64,000 bases of DNA from Echinarachnius parma (Eukaryota > Echinodermata > Echinoidea > Clypeasteroida > Echinarachniidae). The stretch spans positions 95,202-159,201 of the forward strand of contig JBAMJV010009094.1 in assembly GCA_037951105.1 (NCBI GenBank), in the 5' to 3' direction. Shown one piece after another: positions 55,800 to 64,000 of the stretch (positions are counted from its first letter, which is position 1; every line of letters starts with the position of its first letter). Below the pieces are notes generated by a model. The model was not told where the DNA came from. It did no database searches and saw only the letters and a program-made list of their open reading frames with translations. The translations under genes were made by a program, and so were the position numbers.

Positions 55800-57430
55800 T
55801 AACCTGCAATGTTGTTTGGATGTATGAAGTTCCTAATGCAGTACTGTCAAGAGGATATATTGTTACTGCCCTTTTTTGATTTTGATCTTAAAGCTCGGAT
55901 AAGTCCCATGTCAATTTCGCCTTTTAATAGTAACACTAACACCAACATTGAACTTGATATTCATTTCATTCAGGGTTTAGTGTTAAGTCAATTGAGGTTT
56001 GCATGTACCAAGTACACTAACACAAACACATTGTATCTGTTCAGCAGACGACGCTAAACACCAGAAAACACGTGACACTGCCGAAATATGTAAAAACAAA
56101 GATCAAACCTTGAACACCATCTTATCTAAAATGCGGTGTTATGATTAATGTAAGTGTTAACTTAACACAAACATTAGATCAACACCCCCTACGATATTAT
56201 ATTCACACAATAAACACCCCCTACCGGAAACGGAAGTTGTATTACGGCAACATTCGAGGTCAATCTGTTAACACCATCGTAACACTAAGCCACTTAGTAT
56301 GGGTTTTAAAGGTAAAGGCCAGTTTTGGAAACGCCCCCTCTAAAACCAAAAATGAAATGGACGCTCTTATTACCAATAATGTGAAAGAATATAATTGTAC
56401 TCATATAGGATTATCCAAATTTGGCCAAGAAACCGCCTACTAATTGATATATTTGCGAAATTATATATTTATGCCGCCGGCATAGATATCGCCAAAGCGG
56501 AATCACCCATACGCTACGTCTATAACGACCACGAGTACTGTGTATACGCGGTGTTCGCTATATACGGGCTATATCTACCCCAGCGCTAGTCGCGCTGAGA
56601 GCTCTGAACGCGCGGTGGATGTATGAATTTCACAGGCGGATATTGGATTTCTTCCGATATTTCTGTATTTAACGATGCTTAGGTTCGGATTTTACCACAC
56701 AAGCCCTATTCCAATACATATTCAACAATATTGATCAATATAGATGTATTCGGCTACTCTCCCGAAACTGGACTTGGGCTTTAAGACCAGTGTTAGTGTT
56801 GAATTAACATTACCCGATGTGTTTTAATGTTTTCCGTAATGATTTGAAGAACGTGATCAATAAAGTATTGTGGTCATCATAAAATAACTTACACTGTCAA
56901 ATTTAATTACGTGTACAGTTGTAAAGGTGTTGCGATTGGGTTGTCTATTTATGTCTTATTATGATAACATATGAATGTGTAACTGAAAACATTTATTTTC
57001 TTGTCCATCCTTTAGCCCCAGGTTTTCTAATGATGCAAATAGTCTTACGTTGTAATTTTCAATGAATTCGCACTCCTAAAGCCAAATAACAGTTTTTGGA
57101 AAGTTACTAAAAACATTTGTATTGGCCAAACTAATTGATACAAATCTTGAATAACTATAAGAGGGATTGTGTTGTAACATCGGATTATTAGTATTGTACA
57201 GTGCAGATATATCGGGAGAAATCCAACGGGCCCTCCGTGAACTTTGGCTATAAACCCACGGCCCGTTCGCACTATAGTCCGAGCCGCTAGCGCTCGGATG
57301 GAGATATCGACAAGCCCGGCTGATATCGCATACCACATTGGAACGGTATCGTCTTTTGCAGGTAGCGTACGCGCGATTCCGTGTCGGCGATAATTTTCAA
57401 TTAATTGACATTTGTAAAAAAAAAAAAAAT
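55800..57430. other. Unresolved repeat-like region with AACACC/GGTGTT motifs
   Basis: From about 55,930 to 56,820 the motif AACACTAACACC and relatives recur often, with inverted versions near the right side (CAGTGTTAGTGTTGAATTAA), suggesting a decayed element. A GC-richer patch (56,460-56,640) holds no domain I recognise. The minus-strand frame 57,440-57,045 is likewise unrecognised. Confidence 0.35.
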
Positions 57431-57593
57431 AGTATAGCATACACTGTTGGTCATAATGCTGGAATATTTTTATTTGCGCCTAATGAATCATTTTAGACTA
57501 AAAAAAATCATTACATTATTTTTCTAAACTACCAATGTACAATACATGGTAGCATGAATTTGCATTAGTTAATTTATTCTTTCGTTTTGAGCT

Positions 57594-58106
57594 TTGAAAG
57601 GCAGTACCTTTGATGATTGGCCCCTTTTCTTCTCCAAAGCGTATGTCCAACAAGTCATCGTTATGGGTCATTTCTCAAAGTTGGCCGTGAGATTTTCAAC
57701 CAAGGTTGGCACAGAGGATCTCGAGGCCATACCCGGTCCAATGCCATTAGCTACCCGCCGAACGATGCTTGTGCTCCACCAGGAAGGGGTGTCAACAAGC
57801 AATGTCCACTATTTCGTTTGACCATCACAGGTTAAGGTCTGTAAAGTCCTCAGATGTCATCGAGAGAAGGGCCAATTAAAGCCAAGATTATCTCTAGGAC
57901 GTTTACGATTGACCACCAAGATAGAATATCGCAAATTGCTTAATCTGTGCCGTAGAAACCGGCAATGCGAAACAGGAGCCTTCGCCGACTATGAAGAAAA
58001 CACTATGGAATCAACGCCAAACTTTACATTAGCAATCCCTCTAACGTGGCCACATAGCAAGACAAACTACCAATTGTCCACCCAACACCATGTAACCGAG
58101 ATTTAA
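57594..58106 (+). pseudogene. Tc1-like transposase N-terminal fragment, left half
   Basis: Frames 57,594-57,821 and 57,909-58,106 carry RRTMLVLHQEGVSTSNVHYF then, in another frame, RLTTKIEYRKLLNLCRRNRQ. This is the helix-turn-helix DNA-binding part of Tc1/mariner transposases (typically LHQEG.S...I, ..HRE.G..., RLTT..DR.L..L.RR.R). Broken by frameshifts. Confidence 0.75.
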
Positions 58107-58574
58107 CGGAGGTCCCTGGCCTAGGGATCCCAGAGGATTTCCGCCTGGGCACTTGAGATGTGTCATCTTAATGAGTACGAGCCATAAAACCCTTGACCGA
58201 ACAGATGGAAGACAAATGGTTCGCCGATTACGTGGCGAGAAGTTCCAAGTTGTCTGCATTCACTAAACGACTTGAGTTTGTGACGTCCCAACAGTGGTAT
58301 GGCTCGTACCCATTAAGATGACATATCTCTAGTGTCCAGGCTGAAATCTTGTGGGCTCCCTAGTCCAGGGACGTCCGGTAAATCTTGGTTACGTGGTATT
58401 GGGTAGTTTGTCTTGCTATGTGGCCATGTTAGAGGGATTGCTGATGTACAGTTTGGCGGAAGGCGTTGATTCCATAGTTTTTTCTTCATAGTCGGCGAAG
58501 GCTCCTTTTTGGCATTTCCGGTTTCTACGGCACAGGTTAAGCAATTTGCGATAATCTATCCTGGTGGTCAATCG

Positions 58575-58886
58575 TTAACGCCAAAAAGATAATCTTGGCT
58601 TTAATTGACCCTTCTCTCGATGACATCTGAGGATTTTACAGACCTTAACCTGCGATGGTCCAACGAAATAGTGGACATTGCTTGTTGACACCCCGTCCTG
58701 GTGGAGCACAAGCATCGTTCGGCGGGTAGCCAATGACATTGGACCGGGTATGGCCTCGAGAGCCTCTGTGCCAATTTTGGTTGAAAATCTCACGGCCAAC
58801 TTTGAGAAATGACTCATAACGATGACTCGTTTGACATACGCTTTGGAGAAGGAAAGGGGCCAATCATCAAAGGTCGTGCCTTTCAA
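58575..58886 (-). pseudogene. Tc1-like transposase N-terminal fragment, right half
   Basis: A single open frame: LATRRTMLVLHQDGVSTSNV, then VKVCKILRCHREKGQLKPR. Here the first and second helix-turn-helix segments are in one frame, so this half is better preserved than the left. After a stop the frame continues LTTRIDYRKLLNLCRRNRKC. Confidence 0.78.
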
Positions 58887-59065
58887 AGCTCAAAACGAAA
58901 GAATACATTAGTTAATGCAAATTCATGCTACCATGTATTCTACATTGGTAGTTTGGAAACATAATGTAATGATTATTTTTAGTCTCAAATGATTCATTAG
59001 GCGCAAAGAGAATAAAGCTTGATCTAAAAAAAGAAATATTCCAACATTATGATCAACAGTGTATA

Positions 59066-59470
59066 TAAATTAGTAGGCGGTTTCCTGGCCAAATTAGTCA
59101 AATAAAATTAGAAGAAGTGTAACAGTGATGCATTCACAAACATGTCATTGTTTTGAATATTGTTTATCAACAATGAACGAAATCCGCAATGATTGTGCCT
59201 CGCTGCTTAACGTTTTAAATCTGATTCATACGTTACATTTTGCGTACCACAGCACTACTCTTCCAATATTAGCATTATAAATCCTTTTGCTTGGTCACAA
59301 ATTACCTCAATGAAACTCAATAGAAGTCACTATGTGCCGATTTAGCAGATGTCATACGGTATGTATGCAATATCGCATACAAATCATTGCCCATGACTTG
59401 TATTCGAGCGACCTTTAAGAATACAAAAATATAAACAATACCATAACGATAGAATTTAGAATATGCTTAC
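59066..59470. other. Intron sequence, no recognised element
   Basis: AT-rich. No domain, terminal repeat or array seen. Confidence 0.4.
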
Positions 59471-59500
59471 CAGATGTAGCTCCAATCTCTCGCTGACTTC
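59471..59500 (-). CDS. Candidate 30-bp microexon (SQREIGATSG)
   Basis: Phase 1 to 1. The acceptor is CTTATAG and the donor is TCTG|GTAAGC, a good consensus. It encodes SQREIGATS. It would sit between block A and block C in the transcript. Matching phase and a strong donor support it, but a 30-bp segment can arise by chance. Confidence 0.4.
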
Positions 59501-59539
59501 CTATAAGTGAACACATAATACTACATGTAATATTATAAT

Positions 59540-59795
59540 GTTCTATCATTATTTCAACAACATTACATTAATAATTTTGTATGGAAATGGTTGAAACCAC
59601 TGATTCTTTAGAAAGCGCCTTCTTGTGTTTTAATGGTTTAAATGATAACAGGCTATAATAACAGGCAAATTACTAAGTCGTTTGTAATTTGTTATACCTT
59701 CCGAGCATGAAGTTATAACTATTAGTTCGTAATGTTATTATGCAGGTTCTAGTTACTACCGTTTAACCATACCAAAACTGTACTGCGTCTTTAAA
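59540..59795. mobile_element. Truncated MITE of the 41,391 family
   Basis: The interior GAAAGCGCCTTCTTGTGTT, CTAAGTCGTTTGTAATTTG and right end ACCATACCAAAACTGTACTG match the family; the left end is absent. Confidence 0.55.
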
Positions 59796-60914
59796 TTCTT
59801 ACATGGATTTGAGGGGTTAGGCGAGTATGGTAATTATAACATTTTAATCGTGTTGAGGTGCCATATAAGAAAATGGAACTTGTTTCACATGGTAAACAAT
59901 GAGAACAATATTACGACTGTCACAACCGATAGAAAACAAGTGATTGTTCCTCGCCGTATGTGCATTGATAAACATGTCTTCGTAATTTCAACTTCCCACG
60001 AATAATATTTATGTATCAACTACAATTATTGTAAACGTAATATAAATTTCTACGTCAAATCATTGCCCGCGACATTAATATGCAGAGGCAGACTGATTAG
60101 GGGTTGATGTTTTTGAGGCACCTGTTTTGCACTAATTTTACCCCTACACGTAAAACACACAACGAGGAATTTAAATTCAAATTAAATTTCATTTCATATC
60201 CACAACTTGAATATATTACGTAAAACTAAGTACTAACACACGTAAGGTGCCCCTCGCCAGGCCCCCCTACCCCCATGGTAGGGGCGTCTATTCGGTCGGA
60301 AATTATAATGCATGGTAGGGGGGGGGGGGGGTCATAGGGGAAGTTGTGGCGCAATGTGCATATGGGCATTTGTCCCACCCTCTGATGTAGTCTTCGACAT
60401 CAGTCGGTATGATGTTTCTCTTGTACTCCATTTAGATCCTCCCCCTTCCCCGCTCCCATCAGAATACCTCGCCCCTGTTAGCAACCCTTACCTCGATATC
60501 CTAGTGCTGCAAGGTCATTAAATGCTGATTTGTCAATCCTATTGACAATTTATTCCTAGGCAAATGCCTATTTTAAAGTTAATAAGCACATTTCGTATTA
60601 TTTAAAAGAAAAACACTAACATAGAACATCGCCGTAGTTATGAAATGAAATGTAAACAAATTTAAATAAAAATGTTATTACAATTCCATGTAAAGTTTGT
60701 TTTTATGCTACAAACCGTATAGTACAATGCGCCTCGAAATATGATTTCTAGATTCATTGCGCTGTATAAATGCTGGATTATAATCATTATTATCGGTTCA
60801 TAAGATCTCGCAGTCTTACGGCAACATTATGTTCAGTGTAATTACCCTTCAACGACGTAGGTTTACTATTAGATGATCAGTGTATGTTTGAGTTGCGGTG
60901 AAAAGATCACAATG

Positions 60915-60985
60915 GGATTCGTGTTTGGAACGAACCCACGACCTCCTAAATTATTAGCCAGGTGTCATAAATACTACACCACTGA
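60915..60985 (-). repeat. tRNA-derived SINE head, block A
   Basis: Complement contains GTGGTGTAGTATTTATGACA and GAGGTCGTGGGTTCGTTCC; same place as in block B. Confidence 0.6.
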
Positions 60986-61069
60986 GATCACCCGGTGTTA
61001 AGAGTTGGATACAAGGTTCATATTCACCCCATATAGCAGCGGGCACTGCGTTTAACTGTACTTGATTAC

Positions 61070-61126
61070 CTGTATACTCTAGTGGAGAAGAGAGTAAGGG
61101 GTACTCGATGTTGAGTCTTCGCAATT
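61070..61126 (-). CDS. Death-Roc gene: short exon a2 (LRRLNIEYPLL)
   Basis: The exon is 57 bp, phase 1 to 1. The acceptor is TGCCAG and the donor is ACAG|GTAATC. It encodes LRRLNIEYPLLSSPLEYT, one residue different from b2. Confidence 0.72.
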
Positions 61127-61222
61127 CTGGCATAATGTAAAAAGAAATATATTACAGTAGTTACAAATGCTTAGTATGATTATTGTTAACGTTTGTAAAG
61201 TGGATGAACTATACGTGATTAC

Positions 61223-61291
61223 CTTTGGACTCTAGGGGAGGAGAGAGTGTGGGATACCCGTCATAGAACTCGATGTTAAGTCTTCGCAATT
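61223..61291 (-). CDS. Death-Roc gene: short exon a1 (LRRLNIEFYDGYP)
   Basis: The exon is 69 bp, phase 1 to 1. The acceptor is TGCCAG and the donor is AAAG|GTAATC. It encodes LRRLNIEFYDGYPTLSPPLE, identical to b1 in this stretch. Confidence 0.72.
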
Positions 61292-61599
61292 CTGGCATAA
61301 TGTAAACAATATACAACAGTAGTTACAAATGCTTAGTATGATTATTGTTACCGTTTGTAAAGTATTTTTTGTGACCGTGCTTTAGAAATATAATTAAATT
61401 TGCTGTACATTTTCTATTTGGTTTGAACATAATGGGTTTGTTCAATCTGCTAGTAATAAGCATGACTTCGCTTAATCAGGTCATTGATTAAAATGTGTTA
61501 TTTGTCCCAATTGCTGACAAACGTTTTCTCCTAAAACATCCACATTAATGACAATACACGATACTATGTTAACTTCACAGCAGTATATTCTGTTCATAC

Positions 61600-61872
61600 C
61601 TTCCTCTAGTAGTTCAGCAACGGGTGCCATATTGTTGTTCCTAAGAATGGATCGAAGCAGGAGGGCGCTATCCTTCTTGGTGCCGTGCTTGTTGACAAAT
61701 CTCTCGAGTAAATATGTGTAAGCATCTTGTGGAGCAAGAAGCGCTAAACCCTTGATCATGGCATTGCTTCCTTCTGCGTTATTAAATCCTAGATATATGC
61801 TGAAGTGTTTAGCAGGTACATGTCCCGCATCGATCTCGTTCGATAGTTTGAGAATAAGCCCTTCCTTCAAAA
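61600..61872 (-). CDS. Death-Roc gene: death-domain-like exon A
   Basis: The exon is 273 bp, phase 1 to 1. The acceptor is GAATAG and the donor is GAAG|GTATGA. It has the same six-helix pattern as exon B, with only three residue differences (K for E, E for D, S for A). It is the most upstream exon of the gene that I can recognise. A 5' exon must exist to the right of the window or be supplied by an internal promoter. Confidence 0.82.
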
Positions 61873-62261
61873 CTATTCATACAAACGGGAAACAAATAAG
61901 AATGTCTTTATCAAAATTGTTACATAGACTAGATTCAAGGATAATCATACCGTTTCTAGCCGAACGCATGCAATTATATACTAAAGCTTGTCATAAGAGT
62001 CCTTTCACATCTCGGCCTAAAATATAGCCGCGAAAATTTGCATGTATGGCAAAGTAAAATATATTGCTTGAAAACGATCGTACTGTAATTATTTGTTGCT
62101 TGTGAGTATTTGCTATTATGGTGTTGTAGATAGTAAATGTGGTTTGCGGTTGCACCATATACAAGAAGAGGAGTGGTGAATCCTGAAAAGGACTGTTGAC
62201 ATTATTTGTATAATAGTCCTAAAGGACTGTGGTAGTCCTAGCCAGGGCTGCATGTACGAGA

Positions 62262-62491
62262 CTATCTTTGTCCGGGATTCTATTGTCTCCAAACGTACGC
62301 GTGCATAGAATTGGCGCACTCGTTAATGTTTGGCGCATACTAAGTAATAATGGTTCCGTAAGTGGTGGTAATGCATTGCGCATGAATTACACAAGCCTTT
62401 GCAAAATGGTGGTTCGGTATCTATTTGATATCACAAAACGGTACGTAAACATATGATTATGTGTTGTTCTTTGCCTAGTGGTCCCCTTTAA
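62262..62491. mobile_element. Left-truncated MITE, TTAAAGGGTACCACC family (copy 3)
   Basis: Right end GCCTAGTGGTCCCCTTTAA and interior TCTATTGTCTCCAAACGTAC and ATCTATTTGATATCACAAAA match 35,379-35,781. The left end is missing. Confidence 0.65.
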
Positions 62492-62494
62492 GGG

Positions 62495-62825
62495 ACCTTC
62501 GAGTTGTGGATGCGGATGACGTGCTCGGTGTCCGTGGGTGTGGTATCGGCCACTCCCTGTGTGTGCTGCCGACGATAGCGCGCTGTTGCCTGTCGGTTCG
62601 CTGGTTGCAGATATGAGTGACGCATGGCTGCTCGGTTTCTTCTGCGGGCGGAGGCGGGTAATGAACTGCTGAATGTGGTGGTGAAGTACTCTGTTTGTGT
62701 CATTGTTGATGAGTAGTTTTTAGATGTCGCTGATGTATAATCAGCTGAATCTTGAGGCACTGTGTTGTGGCGGTGAATGTCGATGGCTTCTGGGATGCGG
62801 CGTGTGTTCCAGTGCTTGTTGGTGG
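62495..62825 (-). pseudogene. Penelope-like element 3' coding fragment
   Basis: Minus-strand frame with NKHWNTRRIPEAIDIHRHNT and VPQDSADYTSA, the region after GIY-YIG that relatives show as TRR..EAI.I....N.D.G. It is separated from duplication block A by the MITE at 62,262. Confidence 0.6.
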
Positions 62826-62910
62826 TCAATGGCGTAGCTACGGGGGGCACGGGGGGGGGGGGGGGCACGTGCCCCACAATCGTTTGGCAAAAAAAAAAAA
62901 AAAAAAAATG
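62826..62910. repeat. GC-rich 'TGGCGTAGCTACGGGGGGCA' element with poly-A
   Basis: ATGGCGTAGCTACGGGGGGC, a poly-G tract, CACGTGCCCCACAATCG and a poly-A run. It begins like the reverse strand of 47,985. Confidence 0.5.
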
Positions 62911-64000
62911 ACGACCCGACATTAGCCAAATGTGTCTATATCATTCATTACTATCATGTTTTATTAAATGTGTGATGATAATGATGTTATTAACGATAAT
63001 AAAGAAGAACATAATGGTCGTTCCCTATATAGTACTAGCAATAGTGCACCTATATCAGTTTGGAGAATCCTTCCAATAAAGCGCCTTATACAAATTTTCA
63101 GTCCCGTGCGCGAGGATCGACGCTCACCGCTTCAGAATACATAGAGCGCGTATAGGCCTAACAAATTTCCTAGCGCATGGTACATCGTCCATCATACCAA
63201 GGGCCTTTTTAGGATCTTGAATCTGCCTCCCGCTTTTATAGATAATCTTTACCATTTGACGCCTTCATGCAGGCTATAAAGGCACATAGCTGCACATAAT
63301 ACGTAGTCCTAAATATCTAGGTAAAGACAAATTTCTTTTACTAATTTCTTCACTCCAAATGCACCCGTTCCATTAATTCATGATGCATATCTAGGCATAT
63401 TGTTGATGATCATGATTGAAGGAGCACCATGCAGTCATCTTCTCCAGAGTCGACATCTGCATCAGTTGAGCATAGGCCTACTGAAACTAACTCAAGGGAC
63501 CCATGTCATGGGTCTAGTCACGCGGTACTTAAAAAGTGGGCGACAACAGGCAGGGGACGAGGAGGGGGAACATGCCTCTCCCCATACATTTGAAAGTGCA
63601 GGTGATTGTTCCTCCCACGTTTGATATTAGCTTGAACTACGAATCATATCTCTAGACCGGCAGCTCAGAGGTCTTTTGTGCATCGAAAAGCGTACTGATT
63701 GTTGAACATGAATATTTAGAGGAGAATGTAACAAAACCAACAATATGAGTCTCCTGGGCTGTACCCGGTGGTAAAGAGGTCCTTTGCGCCTCCAAAGTTT
63801 GGCCCCTGGGGTTTGTGCGATGCTTCTTTTTTGTGGCGAAGTACCGTGTCTAAGATTGGTACCTGCGGGGTAAGCGAGACAAATACAAAAGGATCAGTGG
63901 TCCGTATCAGGCCTTCTTCTGAAATTTTTACATTGGCCGTTTTAAAAGACGAAATACACGTCGATGAATTGGGGATTATACCAAAAACCTCTTGCAACTT
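62911..64000. other. Right-edge sequence, no recognised gene
   Basis: A 93-codon minus-strand open frame (63,997-63,716), containing FVFVSLTPQVPILDTVLRHK and GYSPGDSYCWFCYILL, reaches nearly to the right edge and may continue outside. I do not recognise it; a retroelement fragment is my guess. No exon of the death-Roc gene is apparent. Confidence 0.3.

Larger units (their letters stand above)
57444..59062. mobile_element. Palindromic (inverted-dimer) Tc1-like element
   Basis: TA|CACTGTTGGTCATAATG on the left and its near complement CATTATGATCAACAGTG|TA on the right. The two halves, meeting near 58,265, are inverted copies of the same about 800-bp sequence, each holding the N-terminal part of a Tc1-type transposase. 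The pair would fold into a long hairpin. No DDE catalytic region is present in either half. Confidence 0.82.
368..61872 (-). other. Death-domain / Roc-GTPase (ROCO-type) gene, span of recognised exons
   Basis: This is a multi-exon gene on the minus strand, rebuilt from acceptor/donor sites and phase continuity. Three death-domain-like exons lie upstream of a Roc GTPase domain that carries G1 (GQQRVGKTS), G2 (PITHGVSI), G3 (WDYAG) and G4 (VGTHKD) in order, and the leftmost exon enters the Roc/COR junction. ROCO proteins are intracellular GTPases in which Roc is followed by a COR dimerisation domain. Death domains make homotypic contacts in apoptosis and innate-immune signalling, so a signalling scaffold is the likely role (inference). 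All joins from 43,173 to 368 keep frame, and all exons upstream of 43,173 are phase 1 at both ends. The 3' end lies left of the window; the true 5' end is unknown and may lie to the right or at an internal promoter. It could be two or three neighbouring paralogues sharing one Roc part rather than one transcript. Confidence 0.85.
59899..62241. repeat. Intragenic duplication block A
   Basis: Nearly identical partner of 45,478-47,726 in the same orientation, with an extra segment of about 95 bp near 60,530-60,640. It holds death-domain exon A, exons a1 and a2, the SINE, and the outer Penelope repeat at its right end (62,141-62,241). Confidence 0.9.

Noticed and set aside
46376-61000. Functional tRNA genes at the three SINE heads and at 36,447 and 38,323.
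   Set aside because: Acceptor stems are poorly paired or missing and copies lie inside duplicated or mobile sequence. Only 38,323 has a complete anticodon arm, and I kept it as tRNA-like only.

Overview
This is AT-rich eukaryotic DNA, intron-dominated and packed with transposable elements. It looks like a marine invertebrate, and an echinoderm, hemichordate or cephalochordate is my best guess, held loosely. The reasons are a death-domain plus Roc-GTPase gene of a type expanded in those groups, abundant CR1-like, RTE-like and Penelope-like retroelements, palindromic MITEs, and small exons in very long introns. No bacterial-style genes are present.

One host gene is well supported. It lies on the minus strand and runs across almost the whole window, from about 61,872 down to 368, and continues off the left edge. 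I rebuilt it exon by exon from splice sites and reading phase. Read 5'->3' on the minus strand it holds three 90-residue death-domain-like exons (61.7, 53.2 and 47.2 kb), each followed by one or two short exons that begin with the motif LRRLN. After these comes a Roc (Ras of complex proteins) GTPase domain spread over eleven exons: the P-loop (43.1 kb), switch I/G2 (37.9 kb), an unusual acidic insert built from small, mostly phase-1 exons (34.8, 33.1, 28.5, 28.3, 28.1 and 17.3 kb), the G3 motif WDYAG (12.8 kb), a strand/helix exon (6.7 kb) and the G4 motif THKD (2.1 kb). The last exon, at the left edge (368-481), is the Roc/COR junction. Every junction from the P-loop exon to the left edge keeps the reading frame.

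The death-domain cassette has been copied inside the gene. A 2.3-kb block (45.5-47.7 kb) is nearly identical to 59.9-62.2 kb, and a third, more diverged copy sits at 51.0-53.5 kb. All three share a tRNA-derived SINE at the same place. The acidic-insert region was also duplicated with its introns (15.3-17.3 kb versus 26.4-28.5 kb).

The rest is mobile DNA. There is a 4.5-kb CR1-like LINE with ORF1 and ORF2 at 17.8-22.3 kb, and fragments of other LINEs at 23.8-26.2, 29.0-30.4 and 55.4-55.8 kb. A Penelope-like element with a GIY-YIG remnant lies at 47.6-49.8 kb. A Harbinger-type element with a TTA target duplication (2.9-4.8 kb) contains nested MITEs. A 4.4-kb foldback made almost entirely of short GACGTTGGGCC-like repeats lies at 7.0-11.4 kb. 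Other items are a palindromic Tc1-like inverted dimer (57.4-59.1 kb), several palindromic MITE families, and TG/CA and ATT microsatellites.
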